Assembly: GCF_018070565.1 (NCBI RefSeq)
Contig: NZ_JAGPXL010000003.1
Span: 230,484 to 294,483 of the forward strand
Direction: 5' to 3'
Length of the DNA stretch: 64,000 bases
Source of the DNA: Streptomyces sp. B93
GTDB lineage: Bacteria > Actinomycetota > Actinomycetes > Streptomycetales > Streptomycetaceae
In this document: positions 24,650 to 34,642 of the stretch, piece by piece
Layout: every line of letters starts with the position of its first letter
Position numbering within the stretch: the first letter of the stretch is position 1
Position numbers and translations under genes: made by a program
The notes under the pieces: model-generated
What the model was told of the DNA's origin: nothing
The model's database searches: none
The model's input: the letters and a program-made list of their open reading frames with translations, nothing else

Positions 24650-25111
24650 ATGACGGAATCCGGCGAGCGACGCCACGGCACAGCCCCCTCGGCCACCCGC
24701 AAGCGCGGCGTCCGCGGCGCCCAGGACGCCGCCGAACGCGCCGCGGACGGACTTGGCCGCGCTGATCCGGCACCGCCTGGAGGGCGTCTCGGCGGTCCGC
24801 CGCGGCGACGACGACGGCTGGATCGTCAACGTCGACGTCCTGGAACTCGCCCGCATCCCCGACACCACCAGCCTGCTCGCCGTGTACGAGGTGGAACTGG
24901 TGGAGTTGCTGCGGCAGCTCATGGAGCGCCAGGCGGTGCGCCGGTTCGACGAGGGGACGCTGAGCCCCGAGCAGGAGGACCGGCTCGGTACGGCGCTGAT
25001 GCTGCTCGACCGTCGTATGGACGACCTGTGCGAGCAGCACGGGCTGAGCCGCTCCGACCTGAACCTCGATCTCAGCCGCTGGGACCGCTGCTGGCCGACC
25101 CGGACCCATGA
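24650..25111 (+). pseudogene. Fused, frameshifted gvpO'-'gvpK remnant (gas vesicle genes)
   Basis: The ATG at 24650 begins MTESGERRHGTAPSATRKRG, a GvpO-like N-terminus. At about 24749 one extra base moves the homology to the next frame, which reads LIRHRLEGVSAV and GWIVNVDVLELARIPDTTS, the GvpO core. Near 24900 GvpO stops abruptly at YEVEL and continues as VELLRQLMERQAVRRFDEG and MLLDRRMD, the heart of GvpK. At about 25074 one base is missing and the first frame resumes with PLGPLLADPDP and a TGA at 25111, the normal GvpK end. A large deletion between gvpO and gvpK followed by two indels explains the structure. The product cannot be functional. Confidence 0.85.
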
Positions 25112-25125
25112 CCGGGGCCGGGGTG

Positions 25126-25935
25126 TCAGGCCGTCAGGACGGGGTGGGCGGGGCTAGGTGCGTCCGTCGGCGGCGGCTGGGCGGCGCGGGCCAGGGAGCG
25201 GCGGTCCGGGTGGGTGCCGGGCCGGATCACGGGTCGTACCTCCACCTCGGCGACCAGCCCGCGCGTCGCGGCCACCCGCCACACGGAGGCCAGCAGGGAG
25301 TCGTCGCCGACGAAGGCGGGGGCGGTGCTGGCCGCCCCGGTGGCGAGGCGGTAGGTCAGCTGGACGGGCTGCACGGGGACGCCCGCGTCCAGGGCGGCCT
25401 GGAACACGGCGCGGCGGAAGGTGCCCTGGGCGCGCCCGCACCAGGTGCTGCCCTCGGGGAAGACGCCGACGGCCGCCCCGGCGCGCAGCGCGTCGGCGAG
25501 GCGCGCGACGGTGCCCGGGAGGGCGCGCAGCCGGTCGCGGTCGATGAAGACGACCCCGGCGCGGGCGGCCAGCGCCCCTGCGACGGGCCACTGCCGTATC
25601 TCGGTCTTGGCGATCATCCGGGCGGGGCGTACGGCGGCGAGCAGGGGGATGTCGAGCCAGGAGATGTGGTTGGCGACCAGCAGCACTCCGCCGGCGGGGG
25701 CGGCCGGGCCGTGGACGCGGACCCGGACGCCCGCGGCGCGCACGATCGTCCGGGACCAGTGGCGCACCAGCGCGGCGGGAAGGTGTCTGCCGGCCGGCAG
25801 CAGCACGATCCCGGCGAGCAGGACGACGGTGACGGCTGTCAGCCGCAGCACGGCCCGCACCGCGGCCGCACCCCGCTGCGCGGGTTCCACGCACGCCCGC
25901 GGGGTGCAGGGCGCGCCGGGCAGCCAGACGCTCAT
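25126..25935 (-). CDS. 1-acylglycerol-3-phosphate / lyso-ornithine-lipid acyltransferase (PlsC family)
   Basis: 269 residues with an N-terminal membrane helix (LTAVTVVLLAGIVLLPAG). NHISWLDI is the NHx4D catalytic motif and FPEGS the glycerol-phosphate-binding motif. It should acylate a lyso-lipid at the inner face of the membrane. Its ATG overlaps the stop of the preceding OlsB-like gene (ATGA), so the pair probably works as OlsB then OlsA: N-acylation of ornithine followed by O-acylation. The ornithine-lipid role is inferred from that pairing. Confidence 0.88.
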   Translation of the reverse strand: MSVWLPGAPCTPRACVEPAQRGAAAVRAVLRLTAVTVVLLAGIVLLPAGRHLPAALVRHWSRTIVRAAGVRVRVHGPAAPAGGVLLVANHISWLDIPLLAAVRPARMIAKTEIRQWPVAGALAARAGVVFIDRDRLRALPGTVARLADALRAGAAVGVFPEGSTWCGRAQGTFRRAVFQAALDAGVPVQPVQLTYRLATGAASTAPAFVGDDSLLASVWRVAATRGLVAEVEVRPVIRPGTHPDRRSLARAAQPPPTDAPSPAHPVLTA

Positions 25936-26711
25936 CCGACCGTGGGCACGAGGGAGAGGAAGTGCCGCAGGTAGCGCTCGTTGACCCGGCGCATCGACAG
26001 CAGGATGTACAGGTCGGCGACGCCGAAGTCGGGGTCGTGGGCGGGCTCGCCGCACACCCAGGCACCCAGGCGGAGGTAGCCGCGCAGCAGTGGCGGCACC
26101 TCGGTGTGTCCGGCGGGCCGGGCCACCCCGTCCGCGCTCCACGGCAGCAGCGGCCGTACCCGGTACTCCTCGGGCGCCAGGTGCTTGGCCCGTACCCGGT
26201 CCCAGGTGGCGGCGGCCAGGGCGCCCCCGTCGGCGAGCGGGACGGAGCAGCAGCCCGCCAGCCACTCGTGGCCGCGGTCGACCATGTAGCGGGCGATCCC
26301 GGCCCAGATCAGGCCGATGACGGTGCCGTCGCGGTGGTCGGGGTGCACGCAGGAGCGGCCGACCTCGACGAGGTGACCGCGGACCGGGGCCAGCGCGGAG
26401 AGGTCGAACTCGCCCTCGGAGTAGAGCCGTCCGGCGACGGCGGCCCGCTCGGGCGGCAGCAGCCGGTAGGTGCCGACGACCTGGCCGGTCTGGTTGTCGT
26501 GGACGAGCAGGTGGTCGCAGTACGCGTCGAAGGCGTCGGCGTCGAGCCCCGGTTCGGCGCTGTCGAGCAGCGCGCCCATCTCCCCGGCGAAGACGTCGTG
26601 CCGCAGCCGCTGCGCGGCACGGACGTCGGCCTCGTCTCGGGCCACGGTGACGGTGTAGCGGGTGGGGGCCGCGGGCTGTGGGGGACGGTCGAGCGTGGAT
26701 ACGCCGGTCAT
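25932..26711 (-). CDS. olsB: OlsB-like acyl-ACP N-acyltransferase (GNAT, Acetyltransf_5)
   Basis: 259 residues. RYTVTVARDEADVRAAQRLR and HDVFAGEMG, then DHLLVHDNQTGQVVGTYRLL, are typical of the OlsB/PF13444 group, which uses acyl-ACP to form amide-linked 3-hydroxy fatty acids. VEVGRSCVHPDHRDGTVIGL is the acyl-donor-binding region. The ATG at 26711 was selected over a non-conserved extension to 26855 because GGAG precedes it and homology starts there. It overlaps the PlsC gene by 4 bp. Ornithine is the expected acceptor. Confidence 0.82.
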   Translation of the reverse strand: MTGVSTLDRPPQPAAPTRYTVTVARDEADVRAAQRLRHDVFAGEMGALLDSAEPGLDADAFDAYCDHLLVHDNQTGQVVGTYRLLPPERAAVAGRLYSEGEFDLSALAPVRGHLVEVGRSCVHPDHRDGTVIGLIWAGIARYMVDRGHEWLAGCCSVPLADGGALAAATWDRVRAKHLAPEEYRVRPLLPWSADGVARPAGHTEVPPLLRGYLRLGAWVCGEPAHDPDFGVADLYILLSMRRVNERYLRHFLSLVPTVG

Positions 26712-26859
26712 GGCTGGCTCCTGGTCAGGGGCGGGGACGGCGAGCGGTGCCGTCGCTCCTGTTGTCCCGAGGGTGGTTGGCGCGTACGTGACCACTGCCA
26801 GGAGAGCTGATGTGAACCTGTTGAACGGCGGACGCGGCCCACGCGCCGGACACACGAGA

Positions 26860-26891
26860 CGGGGCCGGGAATGAGCACCACCCCGGCCCCG
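26860..26891. terminator. Terminator hairpin after sdhB
   Basis: CGGGGCCGGG (26860-26869) and CCCGGCCCCG (26882-26891) form a perfect 10-bp stem 40 bp downstream of the sdhB stop on the minus strand. It insulates the sdh operon from the OlsB gene. Confidence 0.65.
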
Positions 26892-26930
26892 CCCGCCCGC
26901 CGTTGCGGCGAACGTCTGGTTACCTCGCGG

Positions 26931-27676
26931 CTACCGCTTCCCCGCCTTGCGCGTAGCCCGCAGCCACTCCTTGTTCATGCCGGTGATGGACATCAGCGGA
27001 ATGCCCTTGGGGCAGGCGGTGGCACACTCACCGGTCAGGGTGCAGCCCCCGAACCCCTCCTCGTCCATCTGCGCCACCATGTCCAGCACCCGCGACTCCC
27101 GCTCGGGCGCCCCCTGCGGCAGCACGTTCAGGTGGTTGACCTTCGCGGAGGTGAACAGCATCGCCGCCCCGTTGGGACACGCGGCCACGCACGCCCCGCA
27201 CCCGATGCACTCCGCGTGCTCGAACGCGAAGTCGGCGTCCGGCTTCGGCACCGGCGTGGCGTGCGCCTCCGGCGCGGAGCCGGTGGGCGCGCTGATGTAG
27301 CCGCCCGCCTGGATGATCCGGTCGAACGCCGACCGGTCCACCACCAGGTCCTTGATCACGGGGAACGCGGAGGCCCGCCACGGCTCGATGTCGATCGTGT
27401 CGCCGTCCTTGAAGGACCGCATGTGCAGCTGGCAGGTCGTGGTCCGCTCCGGGCCGTGCGCGTCACCGTTGATCACGAGCGAGCAGGCGCCGCAGATGCC
27501 CTCGCGGCAGTCGTGGTCGAAGGCGACCGGGTCCTCGCCCTTGAGGATGAGTTCCTCGTTGAGGGTGTCGAGCATCTCCAGGAACGACATGTCGGAGGAG
27601 ATCCCGTCCACCTCGTACGTGGACATGGCGCCTTCGGCGTCGGCGTTCTGCTGCCGCCAGACGCGCAGGGTGAGCC

Positions 27677-27680
<4 letters not shown>
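26931..27680 (-). CDS. sdhB: Succinate dehydrogenase/fumarate reductase iron-sulfur subunit
   Basis: 249 residues. [19 protein letters not shown] and a later C ligate the [2Fe-2S] centre. [15 protein letters not shown] and [16 protein letters not shown] supply the ligands of the [4Fe-4S] and [3Fe-4S] centres, so all three clusters are intact. It passes electrons from the flavoprotein to the quinone site. It overlaps the flavoprotein gene by 4 bp and is the last gene of sdhCAB. This is the single-cytochrome (b558-type) form, probably the second Sdh/Frd of the organism (inference). Confidence 0.95.
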
Positions 27681-29653
<1,973 letters not shown>

Positions 29654-29654
29654 G

Positions 29655-30362
29655 TCAGTCCACCAGTCCGGTCATGACACCCACGGGCAGGGCGATGAAT
29701 CCGGCCGTGAGCAGCAGCGCGAGGGTGTTGGCGGTGGCCTTCAGGGCGCGGTCGCGGGTGCGGCTGCCGACGCCGAGGGTCTGGGCGGCGCTCCAGAAGC
29801 CGTGCCGGATGTGCAGGCCGAGGGCGAGCATCGCGGTGATGTAGATGACGTTGCCGTACCAGGTGGAGAAGGTGTCCACGACGTTCTGGTAGGGCTTGCC
29901 GTGCTCGAAGCCGCCGGTGTGCACGGTGCCGGTGGTCAGGTCCAGGACGTGCCAGACGATGAACAGCCCGAGGATGACGCCGCCCCAGCGCATGGTGCGG
30001 GTGGCGTAGGAGGCGCGGGGCCGGGAGTGCACGTACTTGCTGGGGCGTGCCTTGAGGTCGCGGCGGCTGAGCTGGTAGGCGGAGACGGCGTGCGCGACGA
30101 CGGCCACGACCAGCACCACCCGGATCAGCCAGAGCGCCCACTCGTAGTGCAGGAACGGCTCGCCCAGGGTGCGCAGCCAGTGCGCGTAGTGGTTGAAGTC
30201 GCCGGGGCCGAAGAAGATCTTCAGATTGCCGAACATGTGGACGACCAGGTACGACAGCATGATCAGTCCACTGACGGCCATCACCGTCTTCTTGCCGACG
30301 GAGCTGTCCCACATCGTGCGCGCCATGGACGGCCGTCGGTCCGTCCGCGTTGCCAGAGCCAT
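29655..30362 (-). CDS. sdhC: Succinate dehydrogenase cytochrome b subunit (b558 type)
   Basis: 235 residues with five predicted membrane helices. [40 protein letters not shown] and IVWHVLDL contain the histidines expected to bind the haem groups. It anchors SdhAB to the membrane and reduces menaquinone. The ATG at 30362 gives an N-terminus close to the family start; the frame extends 13 codons further with no support. It is the first gene of the operon and divergent from a LysR gene. Confidence 0.92.
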   Translation of the reverse strand: MALATRTDRRPSMARTMWDSSVGKKTVMAVSGLIMLSYLVVHMFGNLKIFFGPGDFNHYAHWLRTLGEPFLHYEWALWLIRVVLVVAVVAHAVSAYQLSRRDLKARPSKYVHSRPRASYATRTMRWGGVILGLFIVWHVLDLTTGTVHTGGFEHGKPYQNVVDTFSTWYGNVIYITAMLALGLHIRHGFWSAAQTLGVGSRTRDRALKATANTLALLLTAGFIALPVGVMTGLVD

Positions 30363-30422
30363 GGTCCAAGACGCTAGGGCCGAAGGTCCCCATCGGTCCA
30401 AGACATGGAAGACCTTGATTCG

Positions 30423-30437
30423 ATAGGCACAGGCTAT
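30423..30437. promoter_or_regulatory. LysR-type box between sdhC and lysR
   Basis: ATAG-N7-CTAT (T-N11-A core) is a perfect interrupted dyad in the 95-bp divergent region. A further CTAT-like copy follows, and TATGCT at 30446-30451 could be the -10 of the LysR gene, placing its transcript start at the GTG. Confidence 0.5.
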
Positions 30438-30457
30438 GGACCGCCTATGCTGGGAGC

Positions 30458-31342
30458 GTGCAGTTCCACCAGCTCCAGTACTTCGTGGCGGTCGCCGAGA
30501 CCCGGCACTTCACCCGGGCCGCCGACCTCGTCCACGTCGCCCAGCCCTCGCTGTCCCAGCAGATCAAGGCCCTGGAACGGGAACTGGGCGCCGACCTCTT
30601 CCAGCGGGCGCGCGGCAACATCACCCTCACCGACGCCGGGGAGGCCCTGCTGCCCTTGGCCCGGCGGATCCTCGCCGACGCGGACACGGCGCGGCACGAG
30701 GTGCAGGAGCTGGTACAGCTGCGCGGGGGGCGGGTACGGCTGGGCGCGACGCCCAGCCTGTGCACCGGTCTCCTCCCGGACGTGCTGCGCGCCTTCCACG
30801 ACCGCTACCCCGGCATCCGGCTGCTGATCGAGGAGGGCGGCTCGCACGATCTCGTACGGGAGCTGGCGCGCGGCGCGCTCGACCTGGCGCTGGTGGTGCT
30901 GCCGCTGCCGACGCCGTCCCCGGCGCTGACCACGGTGGAGCTGCTGCGGGAGGACCTGGTGGTGGTGTCCTCGCCGGAGGCGCCACGGCCGGGGGGAGAG
31001 CGGCGGACGGTGCGGATCGCCGATCTGGAGAGCGCGCCCCTGGTGATGTTCCGGCACGGGTACGACCTGCGGGAGCTGACCGTGGCGGCGTGCCGGGCCG
31101 AGGGGTTCGAGCCGGACTTCGCGGTGGAGGGCGGCGAGATGGACGCGGTGCTGGGGTTCGTGCGGGCGGGGCTGGGCGTGGCGGTGGTGCCGCGGATGGT
31201 CGCCGCGCGGTCGGGGCGGGGGCTGCGGGTCACCCCGCTGGCGCGGCCGGGGCTGCATCGGACGATCGCGTTGGCGCACCGCAGTGATGTGGCGCCGCCG
31301 CGGGCCGCGCGGGAGCTTCAGCGGATGCTGTTGGAGCGGTGA
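30458..31342 (+). CDS. LysR-family transcriptional regulator
   Basis: 294 residues from a GTG. MQFHQLQYFVAVAETRHFTR and LVHVAQPSLSQQIKALEREL form the winged helix-turn-helix. The C-terminal two thirds is the periplasmic-binding-fold effector domain (VRLGATPSLCTGLLPDVLRA). It is divergent from sdhCAB and likely regulates it in response to a metabolite, possibly a C4-dicarboxylate (inference). With TATGCT ending 6 nt before the GTG, the mRNA may be leaderless. Confidence 0.92.
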   Translation: MQFHQLQYFVAVAETRHFTRAADLVHVAQPSLSQQIKALERELGADLFQRARGNITLTDAGEALLPLARRILADADTARHEVQELVQLRGGRVRLGATPSLCTGLLPDVLRAFHDRYPGIRLLIEEGGSHDLVRELARGALDLALVVLPLPTPSPALTTVELLREDLVVVSSPEAPRPGGERRTVRIADLESAPLVMFRHGYDLRELTVAACRAEGFEPDFAVEGGEMDAVLGFVRAGLGVAVVPRMVAARSGRGLRVTPLARPGLHRTIALAHRSDVAPPRAARELQRMLLER

Positions 31343-31404
31343 CGTGAGCCGGCCGCGGCCCCGGTAGCGCCGTTGTGGTTCCGCGCCGTCCGGGGCCGCG
31401 GGCC

Positions 31405-31471
31405 GTGGGGGTTGCTCGCGCCCACGCGGCGGAGCCGCACATCGATACAGCCCCGCGCCCCTTCGGGGCGC
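31405..31471. repeat. Streptomyces intergenic palindromic repeat with terminator hairpin
   Basis: The segment GTGGGGGTTGCTCGCGCCCA, then CGGCGGAGCCG and a CCCCGCGCCCCTTCGGGGCG end, belongs to a repeat class I recall as dispersed between Streptomyces genes. Its last part, GCGCCCC-TTC-GGGGCGC at 31455-31471, is a hairpin just downstream of the convergent GGDEF-EAL stop and can terminate either transcript. Confidence 0.6.
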
Positions 31472-31477
31472 TGCACC

Positions 31478-33622
31478 TCAGCCCGTCGCATCCACCAGGG
31501 CCAGCTCGTGGAGGCGGTCCGGGGGGCCCGGGCGGGCGTAGTACCAGCCCTGGGCCGTGTCGCAGCCGAGTATGCGGAGCTGTTCGGCCTGGGCGCCGGT
31601 CTCCACGCCCTCGACCGTGACCGCGAGGTCCAGGCTGTGGGCGAGGGAGACGATGCCCTCGACGATCTTGAGGTCGACTGGGTCGGCCGGGAACTGCTGC
31701 ATGGACTGGGTGAAGGAGCGGTCCAGCTTGAGGACGCTCACCGGGAGGCGGCGCAGGTTGGCCAGGTTGGAGTAGCCGGTGCCGAAGTCGTCCAGGGCGA
31801 TGTCGACGCCCATCTCGGCCAGCCGCCTGAGCGGCTTCAGCAGGTCGTCGTCGGCACCGATCAGCGCGGACTCGGTGACCTCCAGACAGAGCGCGTCCGG
31901 GTCCACGCCCGCGGCCTGGAGGATCTCCACGGTGTCCTGCACCAGGCCGGGGTGGGTCAGCTGGCAGGGCGAGAGGTTGACGTTGATGCGCAGCGGGCCC
32001 GCGGTGGCCTCGTCGTGCCGCTCCCGCCATTCCCGGGCCTGCCGCACCGACTGCTCCAGCACCCAGCGGCCCAGCGGAACGATCAGCCCGGTGTGCTCGG
32101 CGAGCGGGATGAACCGGTCGGGCCCGAGCACCCCGTGCTGCGGGTGCAGCCAGCGCACCAGGGCCTCGGCGCCGCGCACACTGCCGTCGTCGAGGTTGAC
32201 CAGCGGCTGGTACTCGATGAAGAACTCGCCCCGGTCCAGCGCGGTCGGCAGGGCGGTGGTCAGGCCGTGCCGGGTGATGGCGCGGGCGTCGGCCTCCGGG
32301 TCGGCCAGCTCGAAGCGGTTGCCGCCCGCCGACTTGGCCCGGTACATGGTGATGTCGGCGCTGCGCAGCACCTCGGCGGGGCTGCGCTGGCCGCCCGCCG
32401 GTCCCTCGACGATGCCGATGCTGCCGCGCACGGTCAGCTCCCGGCCGTCGATGCGGACCGGGGCGAGCAGCGCGTTCATGATCCGCGCGGCGAGTTCGTC
32501 GACCTCGCGGCTGGCGTCGGGGCCGCAGGTCAGCGCCACGAACTCGTCGCCGCCGAGCCGGGCGACCATCTCGCCGGGCGCGGTCGCGCAGGCCTGGAGC
32601 CGGTCGGCGACCTCGACGAGCAGGCGGTCACCGGCCGCGTGGCCGAGGCTGTCGTTGATGGTCTTGAAGCCGTCCAGGTCGAGGTAGCAGAGCCCGAAGC
32701 GCTGGTCGTCGCCCGCGCTCAGCGCCTTCTCCAGGCGCTCGAAGAACAGGGTGCGGTTGGGCAGCCCGGTGAGGGCGTCATGGGTGGCCTCGTAGCGCAG
32801 CCGCAGGTTGAGCAGCCGCCGCTCGGTGGTGTCCTCCATCATGGCGAGCTGGTACTGCGGGTTGCCGTCGGCGTCGCGCAGCAGGGAGACGGTGAGGTTG
32901 GTCCACAGCACCGTGCCGTCGGGGCGGTAGAACGCCTTCTCCACGTGGTAGTGCTCGCGCTCGCCGCGCACCAGTTCCTCGTAGAGCCGCCACACCTGGG
33001 GCGCGTCCTCGGCGTGCGTCCACTCCTGGACGTTGCGGGCGCGCATGCCCTGCTCGGAACCGCCGAACATACGCAGCAGGGCGTCGTTGACCTCCAGGAT
33101 GGTGCCGTTCAGGTCGGCGATGCCGATCCCTATGGCGGCGCCCTCGAACAGCGCCCGGAAGCGGGCCTCGCTGGCGTGCAGGGCCTGCGCCACCACGCCC
33201 TGCGCCTGCAACGCGGCCTGGGCGATGGCCTCCTGCTCGGCCAGCGTCCGCTCCCGCAGCGCCTGGGCGAACCCGGCGGCCATCGCGTGCTGGAGGCGGG
33301 AGGAGCGGGCGCGCAGGTCCTCGTGCGGGTCGTCGCCGCCGCAGTAGAGCACCAGATAGGCCTCGACGCAGTCCAGCGTGCGGCTGAGTGCCTCCGGGTC
33401 GGTGCAGTGCGCCGATACCAGGGCGGCTCCGACCGCCCGGCCCTCCTCCGCGTGGAACGTCCGCTCGCGCAGGGCATCGCTCAACCGCTGTGCCAGCGGC
33501 AGCAGTTGCCGCTCGAACTCCGGGCGGGTCAGCGACGTCGAGGTCACCGGGAACACGGCCCGGCTCCAGATCGTCGCGAACCGGCGCAGTCTGTCCTCAG
33601 GCCCGTCCGGCTCCGCGCTCAC
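31478..33622 (-). CDS. rmdA: PAS-GGDEF-EAL cyclic-di-GMP enzyme, RmdA-like
   Basis: 714 residues. After an N-terminal helical region come PAS (about 154-268), GGDEF (about 278-440) with an intact GGDEF at 357-361, and EAL (about 450-705) with EALVRW at 486-491 and DDFGTGYSNL. Both active sites look competent, so it could make and degrade c-di-GMP, which in Streptomyces controls development through BldD. The adjacent SCO0930-type lipoprotein suggests orthology with S. coelicolor RmdA (SCO0928); that synteny is from memory. The GTG at 33622 overlaps the methyltransferase stop (GTGA). The open frame continues to 34546 only by running through that gene out of phase. Confidence 0.85.
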   Translation of the reverse strand: MSAEPDGPEDRLRRFATIWSRAVFPVTSTSLTRPEFERQLLPLAQRLSDALRERTFHAEEGRAVGAALVSAHCTDPEALSRTLDCVEAYLVLYCGGDDPHEDLRARSSRLQHAMAAGFAQALRERTLAEQEAIAQAALQAQGVVAQALHASEARFRALFEGAAIGIGIADLNGTILEVNDALLRMFGGSEQGMRARNVQEWTHAEDAPQVWRLYEELVRGEREHYHVEKAFYRPDGTVLWTNLTVSLLRDADGNPQYQLAMMEDTTERRLLNLRLRYEATHDALTGLPNRTLFFERLEKALSAGDDQRFGLCYLDLDGFKTINDSLGHAAGDRLLVEVADRLQACATAPGEMVARLGGDEFVALTCGPDASREVDELAARIMNALLAPVRIDGRELTVRGSIGIVEGPAGGQRSPAEVLRSADITMYRAKSAGGNRFELADPEADARAITRHGLTTALPTALDRGEFFIEYQPLVNLDDGSVRGAEALVRWLHPQHGVLGPDRFIPLAEHTGLIVPLGRWVLEQSVRQAREWRERHDEATAGPLRINVNLSPCQLTHPGLVQDTVEILQAAGVDPDALCLEVTESALIGADDDLLKPLRRLAEMGVDIALDDFGTGYSNLANLRRLPVSVLKLDRSFTQSMQQFPADPVDLKIVEGIVSLAHSLDLAVTVEGVETGAQAEQLRILGCDTAQGWYYARPGPPDRLHELALVDATG

Positions 33623-34431
33623 GCCGTACGCCCCACGCCCGCGAAACCGGAGAAGGCGTACGGATCCTCGTCCTCCGGTGCGGTGTCCGGCCGCCAGCGC
33701 GGCATCGGCACGAGTCCGGGTTCCACCATGTCGTACCCCTCGAAGAACCGTGCGATCTCGTCGCGCGAGCGCATGATCAGCGGGTTGCGAATGTCCTTGT
33801 ATACGCCCACCGTGCCCTCGAAGCGCTCCGCCGGAAGCGGGATTCCCTCGTACGAGGCATGCGTGAGGATCAGCAGGCTGCCGGGCGCGAGCGCGTCGCG
33901 CAGTTCGGCCACCGCCCCGTACGGGTCGTCCGTGTCTTCCACGAAGTGCAGTATGGCAACGAGAAGCAGCGCCACTGGCCGGTTCAGGTCGATCAGTCGG
34001 GTCAGTTGGGGGCTCGACAGGATCTCCTGGGGCTTCAGGAGGTCGGCGGCGATCACGTCCGCGTGGTCGTTCCCCTCGAGAACGGCCTGGCTGTGCGCGA
34101 CGGCGACCGGGTCGTGGTCGACGTAGACGACGTGGGCGCCGGGGCTGGCGGCCCCCGCCACCTCGTGGACGTTGCCGAAGGTCGGGATGCCGGAGCCGAT
34201 GTCCAGGAACTGGGTGATGCCCTCGGCGGCGGCGTACCGGACCGCGCGGCGCATGAACGCCCGGTTGGCCTGCATGATCTTGGGCAGTCCCGGCATGAAG
34301 TCCATCGCTCTGCGGGCCGCCTGCCGGTCGACCTCGAAGTTGTGCGAACCGCCCAGGTAGTAGTCGTAGATCCGCGCCACGCTCGGCACCGAGATGTCGA
34401 TGCTTCGCGGGGCCCAGGCGGGACGCTCCAT
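33619..34431 (-). CDS. SAM-dependent methyltransferase, DUF574 family
   Basis: 270 residues. VARIYDYYLGGSHNFEVDRQ is the DUF574 signature, FLDIGSGIPTFGNVHEVA the SAM motif I, and VVYVDHDPVAVAHSQA motif II. A paralogue is at 4974-5789. The ATG at 34431 has GGAGA 5 nt upstream and is preferred to the TTG at 34443. Its stop overlaps the GGDEF-EAL start by 4 bp, so the two are translationally coupled; whether the methyltransferase has any role in c-di-GMP signalling is unknown. Confidence 0.9.
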   Translation of the reverse strand: MERPAWAPRSIDISVPSVARIYDYYLGGSHNFEVDRQAARRAMDFMPGLPKIMQANRAFMRRAVRYAAAEGITQFLDIGSGIPTFGNVHEVAGAASPGAHVVYVDHDPVAVAHSQAVLEGNDHADVIAADLLKPQEILSSPQLTRLIDLNRPVALLLVAILHFVEDTDDPYGAVAELRDALAPGSLLILTHASYEGIPLPAERFEGTVGVYKDIRNPLIMRSRDEIARFFEGYDMVEPGLVPMPRWRPDTAPEDEDPYAFSGFAGVGRTA

Positions 34432-34588
34432 CAATCTCTCCAAGGCGTAGGCGATCCGGTGTTCGAGCAGAGGCTACTGATCGCCCGCCAATGGAGCGAG
34501 CAGAAACGGAAATTGACCATCCGTTCCCGGTCACTGCCTGCGGCACGTGCCAATTCGGTTACGGGCGGCGAGCACGCGACGCACAGCG

Positions 34589-34623
34589 GTCCGCCCCTCC
34601 GCGGCGGTGGCGGAGGGGCGGAC
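34589..34623. terminator. Strong hairpin after the lipoprotein gene
   Basis: GTCCGCCCCTCCGC and GCGGAGGGGCGGAC form a perfect 14-bp stem with a 7-nt loop, 20 bp downstream of the lipoprotein stop on the minus strand. Confidence 0.75.
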
Positions 34624-34642
34624 GGGGCGTGCGTGGTCCGGC

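Noticed and set aside
26712..26855. In-frame extension of the OlsB-like gene
   Set aside because: Not conserved and without a ribosome binding site; the ATG at 26711 follows GGAG.
31373..34126. 917-codon plus-strand open frame opposite the GGDEF-EAL gene
   Set aside because: No recognisable domain and the composition of a shadow; the minus-strand gene has intact motifs throughout.
33623..34546. Extension of the GGDEF-EAL frame upstream through the methyltransferase gene
   Set aside because: Out of phase with the methyltransferase and of low-complexity composition; the GTG at 33622 with its GTGA overlap is a better start.
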